Positions 34,646-43,563 of a DNA stretch of 64,000 bases are shown here, one piece after another. A program made the translations under genes and the position numbers. This DNA is from Ga0077555 sp041397775 (GTDB lineage Bacteria; Pseudomonadota; Alphaproteobacteria; Rhizobiales; Hyphomicrobiaceae), in assembly GCA_041397775.1 (NCBI GenBank), contig JAWKWB010000002.1, positions 310,001-374,000 of the forward strand, given 5' to 3'. How positions within the stretch are numbered: the stretch's first letter is position 1; each line of letters opens with the position of its first letter. The notes under the pieces were generated by a model. It saw nothing but the letters and a program-made list of their open reading frames with translations, did no database searches and was not told the origin of the DNA.

Positions 34646-36238
34646 ATGCCCGCACCCAAAGTCCTCATTTCCGATGAGCTGTCCCCCGCCGCCGTCGCCA
34701 TCTTCAAGGAGAACGGCATCGACGTGACCTTCGAGCCCAAGCTCGGCAAGGACAAGGAGCGTCTCGAGAAGATCATCGGCGAATTCGACGGCCTCGCCAT
34801 TCGCTCGGCTACCAAGGTCACCGAGAAGATCCTGGCCGCCGCGACCAATCTGAAGGTCGTGGGGCGCGCCGGCATCGGCGTCGACAACGTCGACATCAAG
34901 GCCGCCACCGGCCGCGGCGTGATCGTGATGAACACGCCCTTCGGCAATTCGATCACGACCGCCGAGCACGCCATCGCGATGATGATGGCGCTGGCTCGCC
35001 AGATCCCCGAAGCGGATCGCTCCACGCAGGCTGGCAAGTGGGAGAAGTCCCGCTTCATGGGTGTCGAGCTGTTCGGCAAGACGCTGGGCGTCATCGGCTG
35101 CGGCAACATCGGCTCCATCGTGGCCGATCGCGCCGTGGGCTTGAAAATGAAGGTCGTCGCCTTCGATCCGTTCCTGTCGCCCGAGCGGGCGATGGAGATC
35201 GGGGTGGAGAAGGTCGAGCTGGAGGACCTGCTGCGGCGCGCCGATTTCATCACGCTGCACACGCCGCTGACCGAGAAGACGCGCAACATCATCGACGCGG
35301 CCGCGATCGCCAAGACCAAGAAGGGCGTGCGCATCGTCAACTGCGCGCGCGGCGGCCTGGTCGACGAGGCGGCCTTGCACGACGCATTGCGCTCCGGCCA
35401 CGTCGCAGGGGCGGCACTCGACGTGTTCGAGGAGGAGCCGGCGACGGCCAATCCGCTGTTCGGCGTGCCCAACCTCATCTGCACGCCGCATCTGGGTGCG
35501 GCCACGTCGGAGGCGCAGGAGAACGTCGCACTCCAGGTCGCCGAGCAGATGTCGGCCTATCTGCTCAAGGGCGCCATCACCAACGCCGTCAACTTCCCCT
35601 CGATCACTGCCGAGGAAGCCCCGCGTCTGCGGCCGTTCGTGAAGCTGGCCGAGCAGCTCGGCTCGTTCGCGGGTCAGCTCACCGAGACGACGATCAAGGG
35701 CATTCGCATCGAATACTCCGGCGCGGTTGCCGAACTCAACGTCAAGCCGATCACGGCGGCCGCAGTGGCGAGCGTCCTGCGCTGGCACATGGGTGACGGC
35801 GTCAACATGGTCTCCGCGGTCAGCCTCGCCGAGCAGCGCGGCGTACGCATCGAGACGCTGACGCGTGGCCAGGCCGGCGCCTACGAGAGCTACGTGAAGT
35901 TGACCGTGACCACGGCCGAGTACGACCGGTCGGTCGGTGGAACGGTGTTTGCCGACGGCCGCCCCCGCTTCATCCAGGTGCGCGACATCAACATGGAGTT
36001 CGAGGTGTCGCCGCACATGCTGTTCATCCGCAACCTCGACAAGCCCGGGTTTATCGGCCGCTTCGGTGCGACGATGGGCGATGCGGGCGTCAACATCGCG
36101 ACGCTCATCCTGGGCCGCGACAAGCCGGGTGGTGACGCCATCTGCCTCGTCGCGCTCGACGAGGCCGTGGCGGAAGGCGTTCTGGACAAGGTCAAAGCCC
36201 TGCCCCAGGTCGTGCGCGCCAACCGCCTGCGCTTCTGA
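34646..36238 (+). CDS. serA: D-3-phosphoglycerate dehydrogenase
   Basis: The 530-residue NAD-dependent enzyme makes 3-phosphohydroxypyruvate, the first step of serine synthesis. Substrate-binding start VLISDELSPAAVAIFKENGI. The cofactor motif GVIGCGNIGSIVADRAVGL is near residue 147. Catalytic regions are CARGGLVDEAAL (Arg), DVFEEEPA (Glu) and CTPHLGAATSEA (His). An intervening ASB domain (about 315-450) and a C-terminal ACT domain (MLFIRNLDKPGFIGRFGATM) make this the long form, in which serine feedback is often lost or changed. The ATG at 34646 was chosen because the fold begins here. The upstream extension to 34562 has no support. Confidence 0.97.
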   Translation: MPAPKVLISDELSPAAVAIFKENGIDVTFEPKLGKDKERLEKIIGEFDGLAIRSATKVTEKILAAATNLKVVGRAGIGVDNVDIKAATGRGVIVMNTPFGNSITTAEHAIAMMMALARQIPEADRSTQAGKWEKSRFMGVELFGKTLGVIGCGNIGSIVADRAVGLKMKVVAFDPFLSPERAMEIGVEKVELEDLLRRADFITLHTPLTEKTRNIIDAAAIAKTKKGVRIVNCARGGLVDEAALHDALRSGHVAGAALDVFEEEPATANPLFGVPNLICTPHLGAATSEAQENVALQVAEQMSAYLLKGAITNAVNFPSITAEEAPRLRPFVKLAEQLGSFAGQLTETTIKGIRIEYSGAVAELNVKPITAAAVASVLRWHMGDGVNMVSAVSLAEQRGVRIETLTRGQAGAYESYVKLTVTTAEYDRSVGGTVFADGRPRFIQVRDINMEFEVSPHMLFIRNLDKPGFIGRFGATMGDAGVNIATLILGRDKPGGDAICLVALDEAVAEGVLDKVKALPQVVRANRLRF

Positions 36239-36701
36239 GGCTTCCGGATCGAGGCGCACGGCTGCCGCGTGGGCGTGGGGCCCATCGCGCCATCCCCCTC
36301 GCGTCTGCCGGGGCGCCTCACCTCGTCCGTCCCCGCTTTCCCGGTGAACGCCGCGCCTCACCTTCCCTCTGTTGCCGCGGAAGCCGCGCCCCATCCTCGG
36401 TTTCCCGGAAGTCGCGCGGAGCGCGGCTGTCCGGACTTTTCGCGGTTCGGCCCGCGATGGGCGTGGCGGCGGGTGGCCATGATCGTCGATCCCGCCTGGA
36501 CGACGGTCGCCGGATCGCATGAAGCAGCCCGCGCCCCGCGCCGTGTTTCTCGTCCGGTGCCTGGACCGCAGAACTGGGCCGGCCGCGCCTTGGGCGGGGG
36601 ACCTGCCGGCGTGGTGACTTGACGCGGCGGGGCGAACCGCTGCAACTGCCCAGCCACGGCAACGAGCGCAGGCGCGCTGCAGAACACGGACAAGGACCCC
36701 C
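36239..36701. other. intergenic region with dispersed repeat
   Basis: 463 bases after serA. It carries one copy of a GC-rich dispersed repeat (36399-36474) and, at 36337-36346, a second TTTCCCGG sequence resembling its start. No gene is credible. The peptide-like open frames here arise from the repeat. Confidence 0.6.
36399..36474 (+). repeat. dispersed intergenic repeat type C, copy 1
   Basis: The stretch beginning TTTCCCGGAAGTCGCGCGGA, continuing GCGCGGCTGTCCGG, CTTTTCGCGGTTCGG and ending GGGCGTGGCGGCGGG is closely matched at 59631-59708, with a few substitutions and a single inserted base. The arms CGCGCGGAGCGCGG could fold into a hairpin. Probably a non-coding dispersed element. Confidence 0.75.
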
Positions 36702-37634
36702 ATGACGCCCAAGAGCGAGACGATGGTGCGTCAGCCATCGCCGGCAACGCGTCTCGACGCCACCGCGATCACCATCCTGATCGCGATGTGCCTGTGCCTG
36801 GCCGTCGGGCAGGTGGCCATGAAGGTGGCCAACCAGGGCATCTCGCCGGTGCTGCAGGCGGGACTGCGCTCGGTCGGCGGTGCGCTGATCCTGGCGCTCT
36901 TCGCCCGATGGCGCGGCATCGCGCTGTTCGAGCGCAATGGCATCCTGTGGCCGGCCATCGCCTGCAGTTTCTTCTTCGCCGCCGAATTCGCGCTGCTCTA
37001 TCCGGGACTGCAGGCGACCACGGTCGCGCACGCGATCATCCTGCTCTACACCTCGCCCGTGGTCGTCGCGGTGGGGGCGCACTTCCTCATTCCAGGCGAC
37101 CGGCTGACCGGCGCCAAGTCGGCAGGCCTCCTGCTGGCGCTGGCGGGCGTTGCATCCGTCGTTCTGGGCCGCGATACGTCGGCAACGACCGGCGGTCCGA
37201 CCCTATACGGTGATCTGCTGTGCCTTGCGGCTGCGCTCGCCTGGGGCGCGCTCACGCTCGTCATCCGCACCACGCGGCTTGCCACGGTGCCCGCCGAGCG
37301 TGTGACGTTCCTGCAACTCCTGATTTCGGCGCCGGTCCTGTGTGCGCTGTCCTGGGCGCTGGGCGAGCCGGGCATCACCAACCCCACGCCGCTGGTGCTC
37401 GGGTCCTTCGGCTTCACGGTGATCTTCGTTGCGGGTTTCGTCTTCACCACGACGACATGGCTGTTCACACGCTATCCCGCCTCACGCGTCATGGCTTTCC
37501 TGCTGCTGACGCCCGTCTTCGGCGTTCTGGCATCGCACATGCTGCTGGGAGAGCCGCTGGGAAGTGGTGTGATCGCCGGCCTGGCGCTGGTGCTCGCCGG
37601 CCTGTGGCTCGTCAACCGGCCGGCGCGACGGTGA
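36702..37634 (+). CDS. EamA-family (DMT) transporter
   Basis: The 310-residue integral membrane protein has about ten hydrophobic helices in two EamA repeats, starting at AITILIAMCLCLAVGQVAMKV and at LLCLAAALAWGALTLVIRTT. Typical repeat ends are ATTVAHAIILLYTSPVVVAVGAHF and SRVMAFLLLTPVFGVLASHMLLGE. Such drug/metabolite transporters usually export amino acids or small metabolites from the cytoplasm. The substrate is unknown. An alternative start at Met8 is possible. It is not obviously tied to its neighbours. Confidence 0.88.
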   Translation: MTPKSETMVRQPSPATRLDATAITILIAMCLCLAVGQVAMKVANQGISPVLQAGLRSVGGALILALFARWRGIALFERNGILWPAIACSFFFAAEFALLYPGLQATTVAHAIILLYTSPVVVAVGAHFLIPGDRLTGAKSAGLLLALAGVASVVLGRDTSATTGGPTLYGDLLCLAAALAWGALTLVIRTTRLATVPAERVTFLQLLISAPVLCALSWALGEPGITNPTPLVLGSFGFTVIFVAGFVFTTTTWLFTRYPASRVMAFLLLTPVFGVLASHMLLGEPLGSGVIAGLALVLAGLWLVNRPARR

Positions 37635-37667
37635 TCCGTCGCCTCCGGCCGGCTGGTTCCCGCGAAC

Positions 37668-38849
37668 TCAGCGCGCGGGCAGGGCCGTTTCGACGAGCTT
37701 GACCCACAGGGACACGCCCGCGGGGATCGCCTCGTCGTTGAAGTTGTAGGCTGGGTGATGCAACCCGGCGCTGTCGCCGTTGCCACAAAAGATGAACGCA
37801 CCCGGCCGGGCTTCGAGCATGAAGGCGAAATCCTCGCCGCCCAGTGTCGGAGGCAGGTCGACATTGACAGCCTGCGGTCCCGAGACGGCGCGTGCGGCGT
37901 CGGCGAAGAAGTGCGTCTGCGCCTCGTGGTTGACCGTGACGGGATAGCCGTCCGAATAGGTCAGCTCCACCTTGGCGCCATGCATCGTGGCCATGCCCTC
38001 GCAGATTGCGCGCATGCGCTCTTTCACGAGCAGGCGCACCTTCTCCTTCAGCGTCCGCACCGTGCCGCCGAGCTTGGCCGTCTGTGGAATGATGTTCGTC
38101 GCATCGCCCGCATGGAACATGGTGAGCGAGACGACCGCGGACTGCACCGGATCGACGTTCCGGGCCACGATCGACTGGAAGGCCTGCTGGAGCTGGCAGC
38201 CGATGTTGACGGGATCGATGCTCAGATGCGGCTTGGCGGCGTGCGCGCCATGTCCCTCGATCAGCACCTCGAAGCGGTCGGAGGCCGCCAGCATCGGGCC
38301 CGGCCTCAGCGCAAAATGGCCGATGGGCAGGCCCGGCATATTATGCATGCCGTAGACCTCGTCGATGGCGAACCGGTCCATCATGCCGTCCTTCACCATC
38401 GCCTCGCCACCCGCGCCGCCTTCCTCGGCCGGCTGGAAGATGACGATGGCATCGCCCGCGAAATTGCGCGTCTCGCACAGGTGTTTGGCGGCGCCCAGCA
38501 GCATGGCGGTGTGTCCATCGTGTCCGCAGGCGTGCATCTTGCCGGGCACCGTCGAGGCATAGGCGACCCCGGTGACTTCCTGGATCGGCAGTGCATCCAT
38601 GTCGGCCCTGAGGCCGATGACCTTGCCGCGGCCCGAGCCATCGGCGGGCTGGCGCCCCTTGATGACGCCGACGACGCCGGTGCGGCCGATGCCCGGCACG
38701 ACCTCGTCGCAGCCGAACGCCTTCAGCTTTTCGGCGACCAGGGCCGCCGTTCGATGCACGTCGTAGAGAAGCTCGGGATTGGCGTGGATGTCCTGGCGCC
38801 AGGCGGCGACCTCCTCGGACATGGCCGCGATGCGATTGTTGATGGGCAT
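37668..38849 (-). CDS. M20-family amidohydrolase (hippurate/N-acyl-amino-acid hydrolase type)
   Basis: The 393-residue metal-dependent amidohydrolase starts MPINNRIAAMSEEVAAWRQD. The metal-binding series of the M20D group is present: IHANPELLYDVHRTA, GLRADMDALPIQE, CGHDGHTAMLLGAAKHL, QPAEEGGAGGEAMVKDG and, at the end, LPPTLGGEDFAFMLE and GLHHPAYNFND. The lid domain with ATNIIPQTAKLGGTVRTL lies between. It should cleave N-acyl amino acids such as hippurate or N-acetylated compounds in the cytoplasm. The exact substrate is unknown. It is followed downstream on the same strand by nothing close, and converges with the EamA gene. Confidence 0.93.
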   Translation of the reverse strand: MPINNRIAAMSEEVAAWRQDIHANPELLYDVHRTAALVAEKLKAFGCDEVVPGIGRTGVVGVIKGRQPADGSGRGKVIGLRADMDALPIQEVTGVAYASTVPGKMHACGHDGHTAMLLGAAKHLCETRNFAGDAIVIFQPAEEGGAGGEAMVKDGMMDRFAIDEVYGMHNMPGLPIGHFALRPGPMLAASDRFEVLIEGHGAHAAKPHLSIDPVNIGCQLQQAFQSIVARNVDPVQSAVVSLTMFHAGDATNIIPQTAKLGGTVRTLKEKVRLLVKERMRAICEGMATMHGAKVELTYSDGYPVTVNHEAQTHFFADAARAVSGPQAVNVDLPPTLGGEDFAFMLEARPGAFIFCGNGDSAGLHHPAYNFNDEAIPAGVSLWVKLVETALPAR

Positions 38850-38949
38850 GGATGCTCGGTGTGGTTTTGAGGGTGGATGGGCCCGGGATACGCAACCGCC
38901 GGGCTGTTCGGATCGAACTGGAACGAGGTGTGCCGGGGCCTGCGCCCTC

Positions 38950-39390
38950 TCACCAGACGCCCGTGTTCGGCATGGACGCCCACGGTTCCTGCTTGGGCTT
39001 CGGCTCGCCCTTCTGCAGGAGTTCGATGGAGATGTTGTCGGGCGAGCGCACGAAAGCCATGCGGCCGTCGCGCGGCGGGCGGTTGATCGTGACACCAGCC
39101 TTCATCAGGCGGTCGCACAGCGCATAGATGTCGTCGACCTCGTAGGCGAGATGGCCGAAGTTGCGCCCGCCCGTGTAGGCCTCCGGATCCCAATTGTAGG
39201 TGAGTTCGACCAGCGGGCTTCTCTCGGCGGCGCCGCGGTCCTTGTCCTCGCTTGCGGCAAGGAACACCAGCGTGAAGCGCCCGGCCTCGTTCTCCACCCG
39301 GCGCACTTCGGTCATGCCCATCTTGTTGCAGTAGAAGTCCAGGCTCTGCTCGATATTGGTGACGCGGACCATGGTGTGCAGATAGCGCAT
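38950..39390 (-). CDS. gloA: lactoylglutathione lyase (glyoxalase I)
   Basis: The 146-residue protein joins methylglyoxal-glutathione hemithioacetal to lactoylglutathione. Start MRYLHTMVRVTNIEQSLDFY at 39390, with GAGG upstream. The four metal ligands are visible: His in YLHTMVRV, Glu in LVELTYNW, His in FGHLAYEV and Glu in ISIELLQK. NWDPEAYTGGRNFGHLA is characteristic of the short, probably nickel-dependent bacterial type. A longer frame starting at 39447 is rejected because the fold begins at 39390. It lies 100 bases upstream of the amidohydrolase on the same strand and may be co-transcribed. Confidence 0.94.
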   Translation of the reverse strand: MRYLHTMVRVTNIEQSLDFYCNKMGMTEVRRVENEAGRFTLVFLAASEDKDRGAAERSPLVELTYNWDPEAYTGGRNFGHLAYEVDDIYALCDRLMKAGVTINRPPRDGRMAFVRSPDNISIELLQKGEPKPKQEPWASMPNTGVW

Positions 39391-40103
39391 GCGGTGACCT
39401 CGCTTCGGTAGGGTGGGGGATAGGAGCATTCTCGAGCCGGCCGTCATTTAGAACCCTCGAGGGGCAAGACGCAACGCCGTGTCGTGGGGCAGGCCATCGG
39501 TCGCAGACGCACCTCGGTTGGGTGCCCACGGCGGTCGCCGAGGAGCGACAGGGTCCCGAAGCGGCGTCAGTGTTGCGCAGATGTCACAAAAATCGCGGCC
39601 GCCCTCTCGCGAAAATGGCGTCGCTCCCGGTCTGTGGAGAACTCTGTGCATGAACTGCGAATGGACCGGGCAGCCGCCCGCCGCGGCGAAGCAAAACACG
39701 GCAAGAAAATGGCGAATCACAACGGCCTGGGGGAGGCGCGAAAAATGTCGCCAAACATGTCCGCAAAGCGTTCGTCCACAGGTTGAAAAGTGGCCGATTT
39801 CCGGAATGGCCGCAGAACCGACGCGACTCGATTGCGTCAAATAAAAATAAGCAAAAACAGCATGATGGATGCACGAAATTGCACGCGATGGGAGATTGAT
39901 TTTTCCCCATTCGAATCCGCGAGGGACGTGCGCGTTGTTTGACTATGCGGGGGGCGCGTGTCTATGTTCCGCCCACCACGACGAGGGAATGCGACGGCAG
40001 GGGGCAAACTACCGAGCATTCATCGTGATGGTGTCGGCGCTGCGGCCGGTTCAGCCGCAGGGTATCCATAGTTAACGCTGTAAAGTGAAGTGGGGTACAA
40101 GAG
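39391..40103. other. 713-base intergenic region, no protein gene seen
   Basis: This is one of the longest gene-free stretches in the window, with an AT-rich patch at 39835-39905. It holds a good promoter at 39939-39968 for the cold-shock gene. Two DnaA-box-like words (TGTGGAGAA near 39634 and its inverted relative TCCACAGGT near 39775) were noticed but are too few and imperfect. The 39450-39830 part contains nothing I recognise. A small RNA cannot be excluded. Confidence 0.55.
39939..39968 (+). promoter_or_regulatory. strong alphaproteobacterial promoter before the cold-shock gene
   Basis: TTGACT (39939-39944), an 18-base spacer and TATGTT (39963-39968) followed by CCGC match the housekeeping promoter style of this class. 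Transcription from about 39976 would give a leader of nearly 130 bases before the cold-shock ATG at 40104, the long 5' leader expected of cspA-type mRNAs. Confidence 0.6.
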
Positions 40104-40709
40104 ATGGGGGATTCTCCAAAGCTAGCTTCGGATTTTCCGGGGTTCATGGAGTCTCAAAGCGATCCTCGGCGTCGTGAGGAGGTCGGTGGCCTCGAGGTTT
40201 TCGAGATCGCCGGTCAGATCAAGTGGTTCGACGCCTCCAAGGGGTACGGGTTCATCGTCCCCGACAACGGATTGCCAGACGTGCTGCTGCACGTGACCTG
40301 CCTGCGGGCCGGTGGCTACCAGACGGCCTACGAAGGGGCCCGGGTCCATGCGCAGGTGCTGCGCCGCCCCAAGGGAATGCAGGCGTTCCGCATTCTCAGC
40401 ATGGACGAAAGCACCGCGATCCATCCTTCGCAGCTTCCCCAGCGCACCCATGTGGTCGTTCAGGCCGAGAGTGACTGGGAGCGAGCCATGGTCAAGTGGT
40501 TCAATCGCGTCCGCGGCTTCGGCTTCCTGACACGTGGAGAGGGCACGCAGGACGTGTTCGTGCATATGGAGACGCTGCGTCGCTTCGGCTTCACGGAACT
40601 GCGTCCCGGCCAGATCGTTCAGGTCCGCTGGGGCATGGGCCACAAGGGCTGCATGGCGGCCGAGCTTCGCCCGGACGGCGTGCCCACCGGGTTGCCATCC
40701 TCTCACTGA
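40104..40709 (+). CDS. two-domain cold-shock protein
   Basis: The 201-residue cytoplasmic nucleic-acid-binding protein carries two cold-shock domains. The first (about 37-100) has GQIKWFDASKGYGFIVPDNG and PDVLLHVTCL. The second (about 128-190) has AMVKWFNRVRGFGFLTRGEG and DVFVHMETLRRFG. RNP1 and RNP2-like motifs are better kept in the second domain. The first has LLHVT in place of FVHxS. Duplicated-domain cold-shock proteins are common in Hyphomicrobiales. It probably acts as an RNA chaperone or regulator. It has a long leader from the promoter at 39939. Confidence 0.93.
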   Translation: MGDSPKLASDFPGFMESQSDPRRREEVGGLEVFEIAGQIKWFDASKGYGFIVPDNGLPDVLLHVTCLRAGGYQTAYEGARVHAQVLRRPKGMQAFRILSMDESTAIHPSQLPQRTHVVVQAESDWERAMVKWFNRVRGFGFLTRGEGTQDVFVHMETLRRFGFTELRPGQIVQVRWGMGHKGCMAAELRPDGVPTGLPSSH

Positions 40710-40726
40710 CGCGAGCACTGGGGCCG

Positions 40727-41236
40727 ATGGCCAGCGTGCATAAAACAATGGTTTTGGGGGAGAGGGCTACGCGGCGCGTAGCCCTTTTCCTGCTGCTTGC
40801 GGTCGTGGCGTTCGTGGCGGGCGTCGATGGGAGCGCTGCCCAGATGCGGCGGGAGACGTTGAAGATCATCACGCAGTCCGGCGAGCACGTATTCCAGACC
40901 GAGATCGCCGAGAGCGCCGACGAGAAGGCCCGCGGCCTGATGTTCCGGCGCAGCATGGCGGACGATGCGGGCATGCTGTTTCCCTACCTGCCGCCGCAGG
41001 AAGCGACGATGTGGATGCGCAACACCTACATCTCGCTCGACATGGTCTTCATCGCGGCCGATGGCACGGTACATCGCGTCGAAGAGGGAACGGAGCCATT
41101 CTCGGAGCGCGTCATCGCTTCGAACGGCGATGTCGCCGCCGTACTCGAGCTGAAGGCTGGCATTGCACGCAAGATCGGCCTCAAGCGGGGCGACAAGATC
41201 GTCCATCCAATGTTTCCCGTGAAAAAAACACGCTAA
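40727..41236 (+). CDS. DUF192 family exported protein
   Basis: The 169-residue protein starts at ATG 40727. An in-frame ATG at 40748 (MVLGERATRR) is equally possible and gives a neater signal peptide. Hydrophobic VALFLLLAVVAFVAGVDGSAA is followed by a DUF192 domain: VFQTEIAESADEKARGLMFRRSMADDAGMLF, then MWMRNTYISLDMVFIAADG and VLELKAGIARKIGLKRGDKI. The family is widespread and its biochemical role is not settled. It starts 17 bases after the cold-shock gene stop, so the two may be co-transcribed. AT-rich inverted sequences overlap its end and could terminate transcription. Confidence 0.88.
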   Translation: MASVHKTMVLGERATRRVALFLLLAVVAFVAGVDGSAAQMRRETLKIITQSGEHVFQTEIAESADEKARGLMFRRSMADDAGMLFPYLPPQEATMWMRNTYISLDMVFIAADGTVHRVEEGTEPFSERVIASNGDVAAVLELKAGIARKIGLKRGDKIVHPMFPVKKTR

Positions 41237-41519
41237 CATATTCTTAACTTGGTGTTTTTCGCATCGAGAGACCGGTCGTAGGCGCCAACGGCGCCACAGG
41301 ACGCGCAGCGCGGCAATGGCAACCGTAGCGGCAATCGAGCGGTGCGTGCCGACCCGGCCAATCTCTGTCGGATCCCGATGACGGCGATGTGATGCGGTCG
41401 TGAATTGCGAAATGAACGACGGTCAATTAAGGTTCTCCTCAACGCCGGACCCCTGGCCGCGAAAGTCGCGAGGTTGCGGGGGCGCCGGGTCATGCAAGGC
41501 AAGCCAGGAGACGACCGCC

Positions 41520-42247
41520 ATGTCCCCCGACCGCACCACGCCGACGCCGACGCCCACTTACGCAGCCAAAATCGCCGCCGCGCTTTCCCTCGCCCTGTTC
41601 GGACTGGGTGCTGCTGCGCTGCCGGCGTCCGCACAGTCGGCGCAACAGGCCTTGGCCCCGGCGCTGTCCCAGCCGCAGGAGGCCCAACCGGCCGCGACGC
41701 CCGTGCGCCCGGAACAATCACAGCGGGCAAACCCTGGGGCGAGCGATCAGCAGCGCATCGTTCAGGCCGCGCCGCCGCCGTCGACCGCACCTTCGGGACC
41801 AGCCAGCGTGCCACAGGCCGCGCAGCAGCCAGCCCCGGTGCAACCGGGCTCGGTGCGCCGCGCTCTGCAGGACGACGGCGCGACGAATGTTGAGACGGCG
41901 GCCGCCCCAGCCGACGGCACGCCCGCCGGCGTCCCGGGGCCCGAAGGCCCAGCGGCGCCGGTCGTGGCGACGCCCCTTGTGAAGCCTGCACCGAAGGTCA
42001 AGACGGTCATCGTCCGTCCCGGCCCGGGGCCGGCCCCGGAGCTGGCCATGGCGACGCGCCGCGCTATCGCACCGCCTACGTGCAGCAGCCCTGGGTTTGG
42101 GTGCCGTCCTACGGTCACGGCTATGCGCCCGTCTACAAGCCGCACTACGGCCACCACGGTCATCACGTCTATCGCTCGCACGGCCATGCCTATGGCTACC
42201 GCAGCCATTACGGTCACCACAGCCCCTACGGCTATCGCGGCCACTGA
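41520..42247 (+). pseudogene. secreted Pro/Ala-rich, His/Tyr-rich protein split by a frameshift
   Basis: The ATG at 41520 begins MSPDRTTPTPTPTYAAKIAA with a signal peptide cut near ASAQS. A Pro/Ala/Gln-rich domain follows. Near 42020-42040, in a run of C and G, the reading frame changes. The original frame gives a nonsensical Thr-rich tail to 42278. The frame one base over gives a coherent His/Tyr/Gly-rich end (PRYRTAYVQQPWVWVPSYGH, then several GHH and YGYR repeats) stopping at 42247, a composition typical of exported metal-binding or structural proteins. Either a true frameshift or an assembly error in CCCGGCCCGGGGCCGGCCCC. The product would be about 240 residues if repaired. No known family. 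Confidence 0.6.
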
Positions 42248-42444
42248 CGAGCCTTGGCGTGACGCGGGCGGCGCCTGACGGAGCCCCCGCGCATGCCCTT
42301 TCCCGCCCCAGGACGTGCCGCAAGCCGGGCCGTTGACGCAAATCCGCGTCGAGGGTGGTGCGCTGCGTTGGTCGTCAGTATTGTCGGTTCAGTCGTCGGG
42401 GGACCGGCCATCCCCGACGCCACCCCAGACCCGGAGCACCGCAG

Positions 42445-43497
42445 ATGCGAGACCTAGTGATCCCGAGCGTCGTGTTCTTGGCGATGGTCGCAGGCATGCC
42501 GGCTGCCATGGCACAACAGGCTCCCAATCAAGCCCAGCCGGGGGCGACACGCCCGGGCGCTGCGCAGCAACCGGCACGACCGGATTCGCGACAGCGTACG
42601 GCGCCGCTCCAGGCCCCGCCGCAGACACAAGGCCAGCCGCAGGGGCAAGCGGGCAACACTCCACAGCCGACCTTGACGCCGGGTGCCGACGCTCAACCCG
42701 CCCCAACACCGCAGCGGGCGGCCCAGGATGCCCCACCGCGCCAGCTCCCCCCGGCAGGTCCGCAAGGCCCTGCCGCGCCCACCGCTTCGACTGCGCCGAG
42801 CCCGGCGCGGCCGCCGGCCCAGGCTTCCGGACCCATCCCCCCGGAAATGGCCCGATGCACGGCGACGGCCAGCCGCAGTTCGCTCGATGCGTGCAGCACG
42901 GTGATCCGGACCCGCCGTGTCTCGCGCGACATTCTCGTCATGGCCTACGTCAACCGCGCGCAGGCGCGCTTCAGCCAGAACGATGCCAACGCAGCGCTCC
43001 TCGATCTGGCGGAAGCCATTCGCCTCGATCCCCGCAGCGCCGACGCCATGACGGTGCGCGCGCGCATCTACGTCCGGCAAGGCGATGTCAATCGCGCATT
43101 CGCCGATCTGACAGCCGCGATCAGCTTCGATTCCAGTGGAACGGCCGCGCTGCGCGAGCGGGCCGCACTCCACCAGCGGCAGGGCCGGCTCGAACCCGCG
43201 CTCGTGGACCTCGACGAGGCCGTGGCGCGCAATTCGGAAGATGGTGCCTCGCGTCTGCTGCGCGCACAGATCCGGGTCCAGCGCAATGATCTCGACGGGG
43301 CGCTGGCCGATCTCGACGAGGTCGTCCGGCTCGACCGCGACAACCTCGTCGCCTACGCCGAGCGCGCCGACATCTACATTGCGCGCGGTGATCGTCGCCG
43401 TGCGGTCGCCGACGTGACCGAAGCGATCCGCCTCGCCCCGCGCAACACCCGGCTCGTCACGCTCAGGGATCAGCTCAATCGCGAGCTGCAGCGTTGA
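42445..43497 (+). CDS. exported tetratricopeptide-repeat protein
   Basis: The 350-residue protein has a signal peptide (MRDLVIPSVVFLAMVAGMPA, cut near AMAQQ). Next comes a Pro/Gln/Ala-rich linker to about residue 130, then a short region with two cysteines (MARCTATAS, LDACSTVI). Five or six TPR units follow to the end (for example AYVNRAQARFSQNDANAALLDLAEAI and AYAERADIYIARGDRRRAVADVTEAI). TPR proteins are scaffolds for protein assembly, here in the periplasm. The partner is unknown. The ATG at 42445 has GGAG upstream. The Pro/Gln-rich style resembles the preceding broken gene. Confidence 0.85.
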   Translation: MRDLVIPSVVFLAMVAGMPAAMAQQAPNQAQPGATRPGAAQQPARPDSRQRTAPLQAPPQTQGQPQGQAGNTPQPTLTPGADAQPAPTPQRAAQDAPPRQLPPAGPQGPAAPTASTAPSPARPPAQASGPIPPEMARCTATASRSSLDACSTVIRTRRVSRDILVMAYVNRAQARFSQNDANAALLDLAEAIRLDPRSADAMTVRARIYVRQGDVNRAFADLTAAISFDSSGTAALRERAALHQRQGRLEPALVDLDEAVARNSEDGASRLLRAQIRVQRNDLDGALADLDEVVRLDRDNLVAYAERADIYIARGDRRRAVADVTEAIRLAPRNTRLVTLRDQLNRELQR

Positions 43498-43563
43498 GTC
43501 GGCGCCGATCCGCTCCGCTCGTGCCGCGCGGCAGGTCGCCGATGCGCCCGCCGCGCACGCGGC

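Noticed and set aside
39630..39790. Replication origin with DnaA boxes
   Set aside because: Only two imperfect box-like words occur, no boxes are clustered, and neighbouring genes (gloA, cold-shock gene) are not those found at alphaproteobacterial origins.
41220..41278. AT-rich inverted sequences after the DUF192 gene as a classic terminator
   Set aside because: AAAAACAC and GTGTTTTT could pair, but the loop is about 20 bases, the stem is weak and overlaps the coding end. Not listed as a separate feature.
42038..42278. Thr/Ala-rich end of the frame running to 42278 as the real C-terminus
   Set aside because: The repetitive TTVITSIARTAM-like tail is the off-frame reading of a regular His/Tyr codon pattern. 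The other frame gives the sensible protein.
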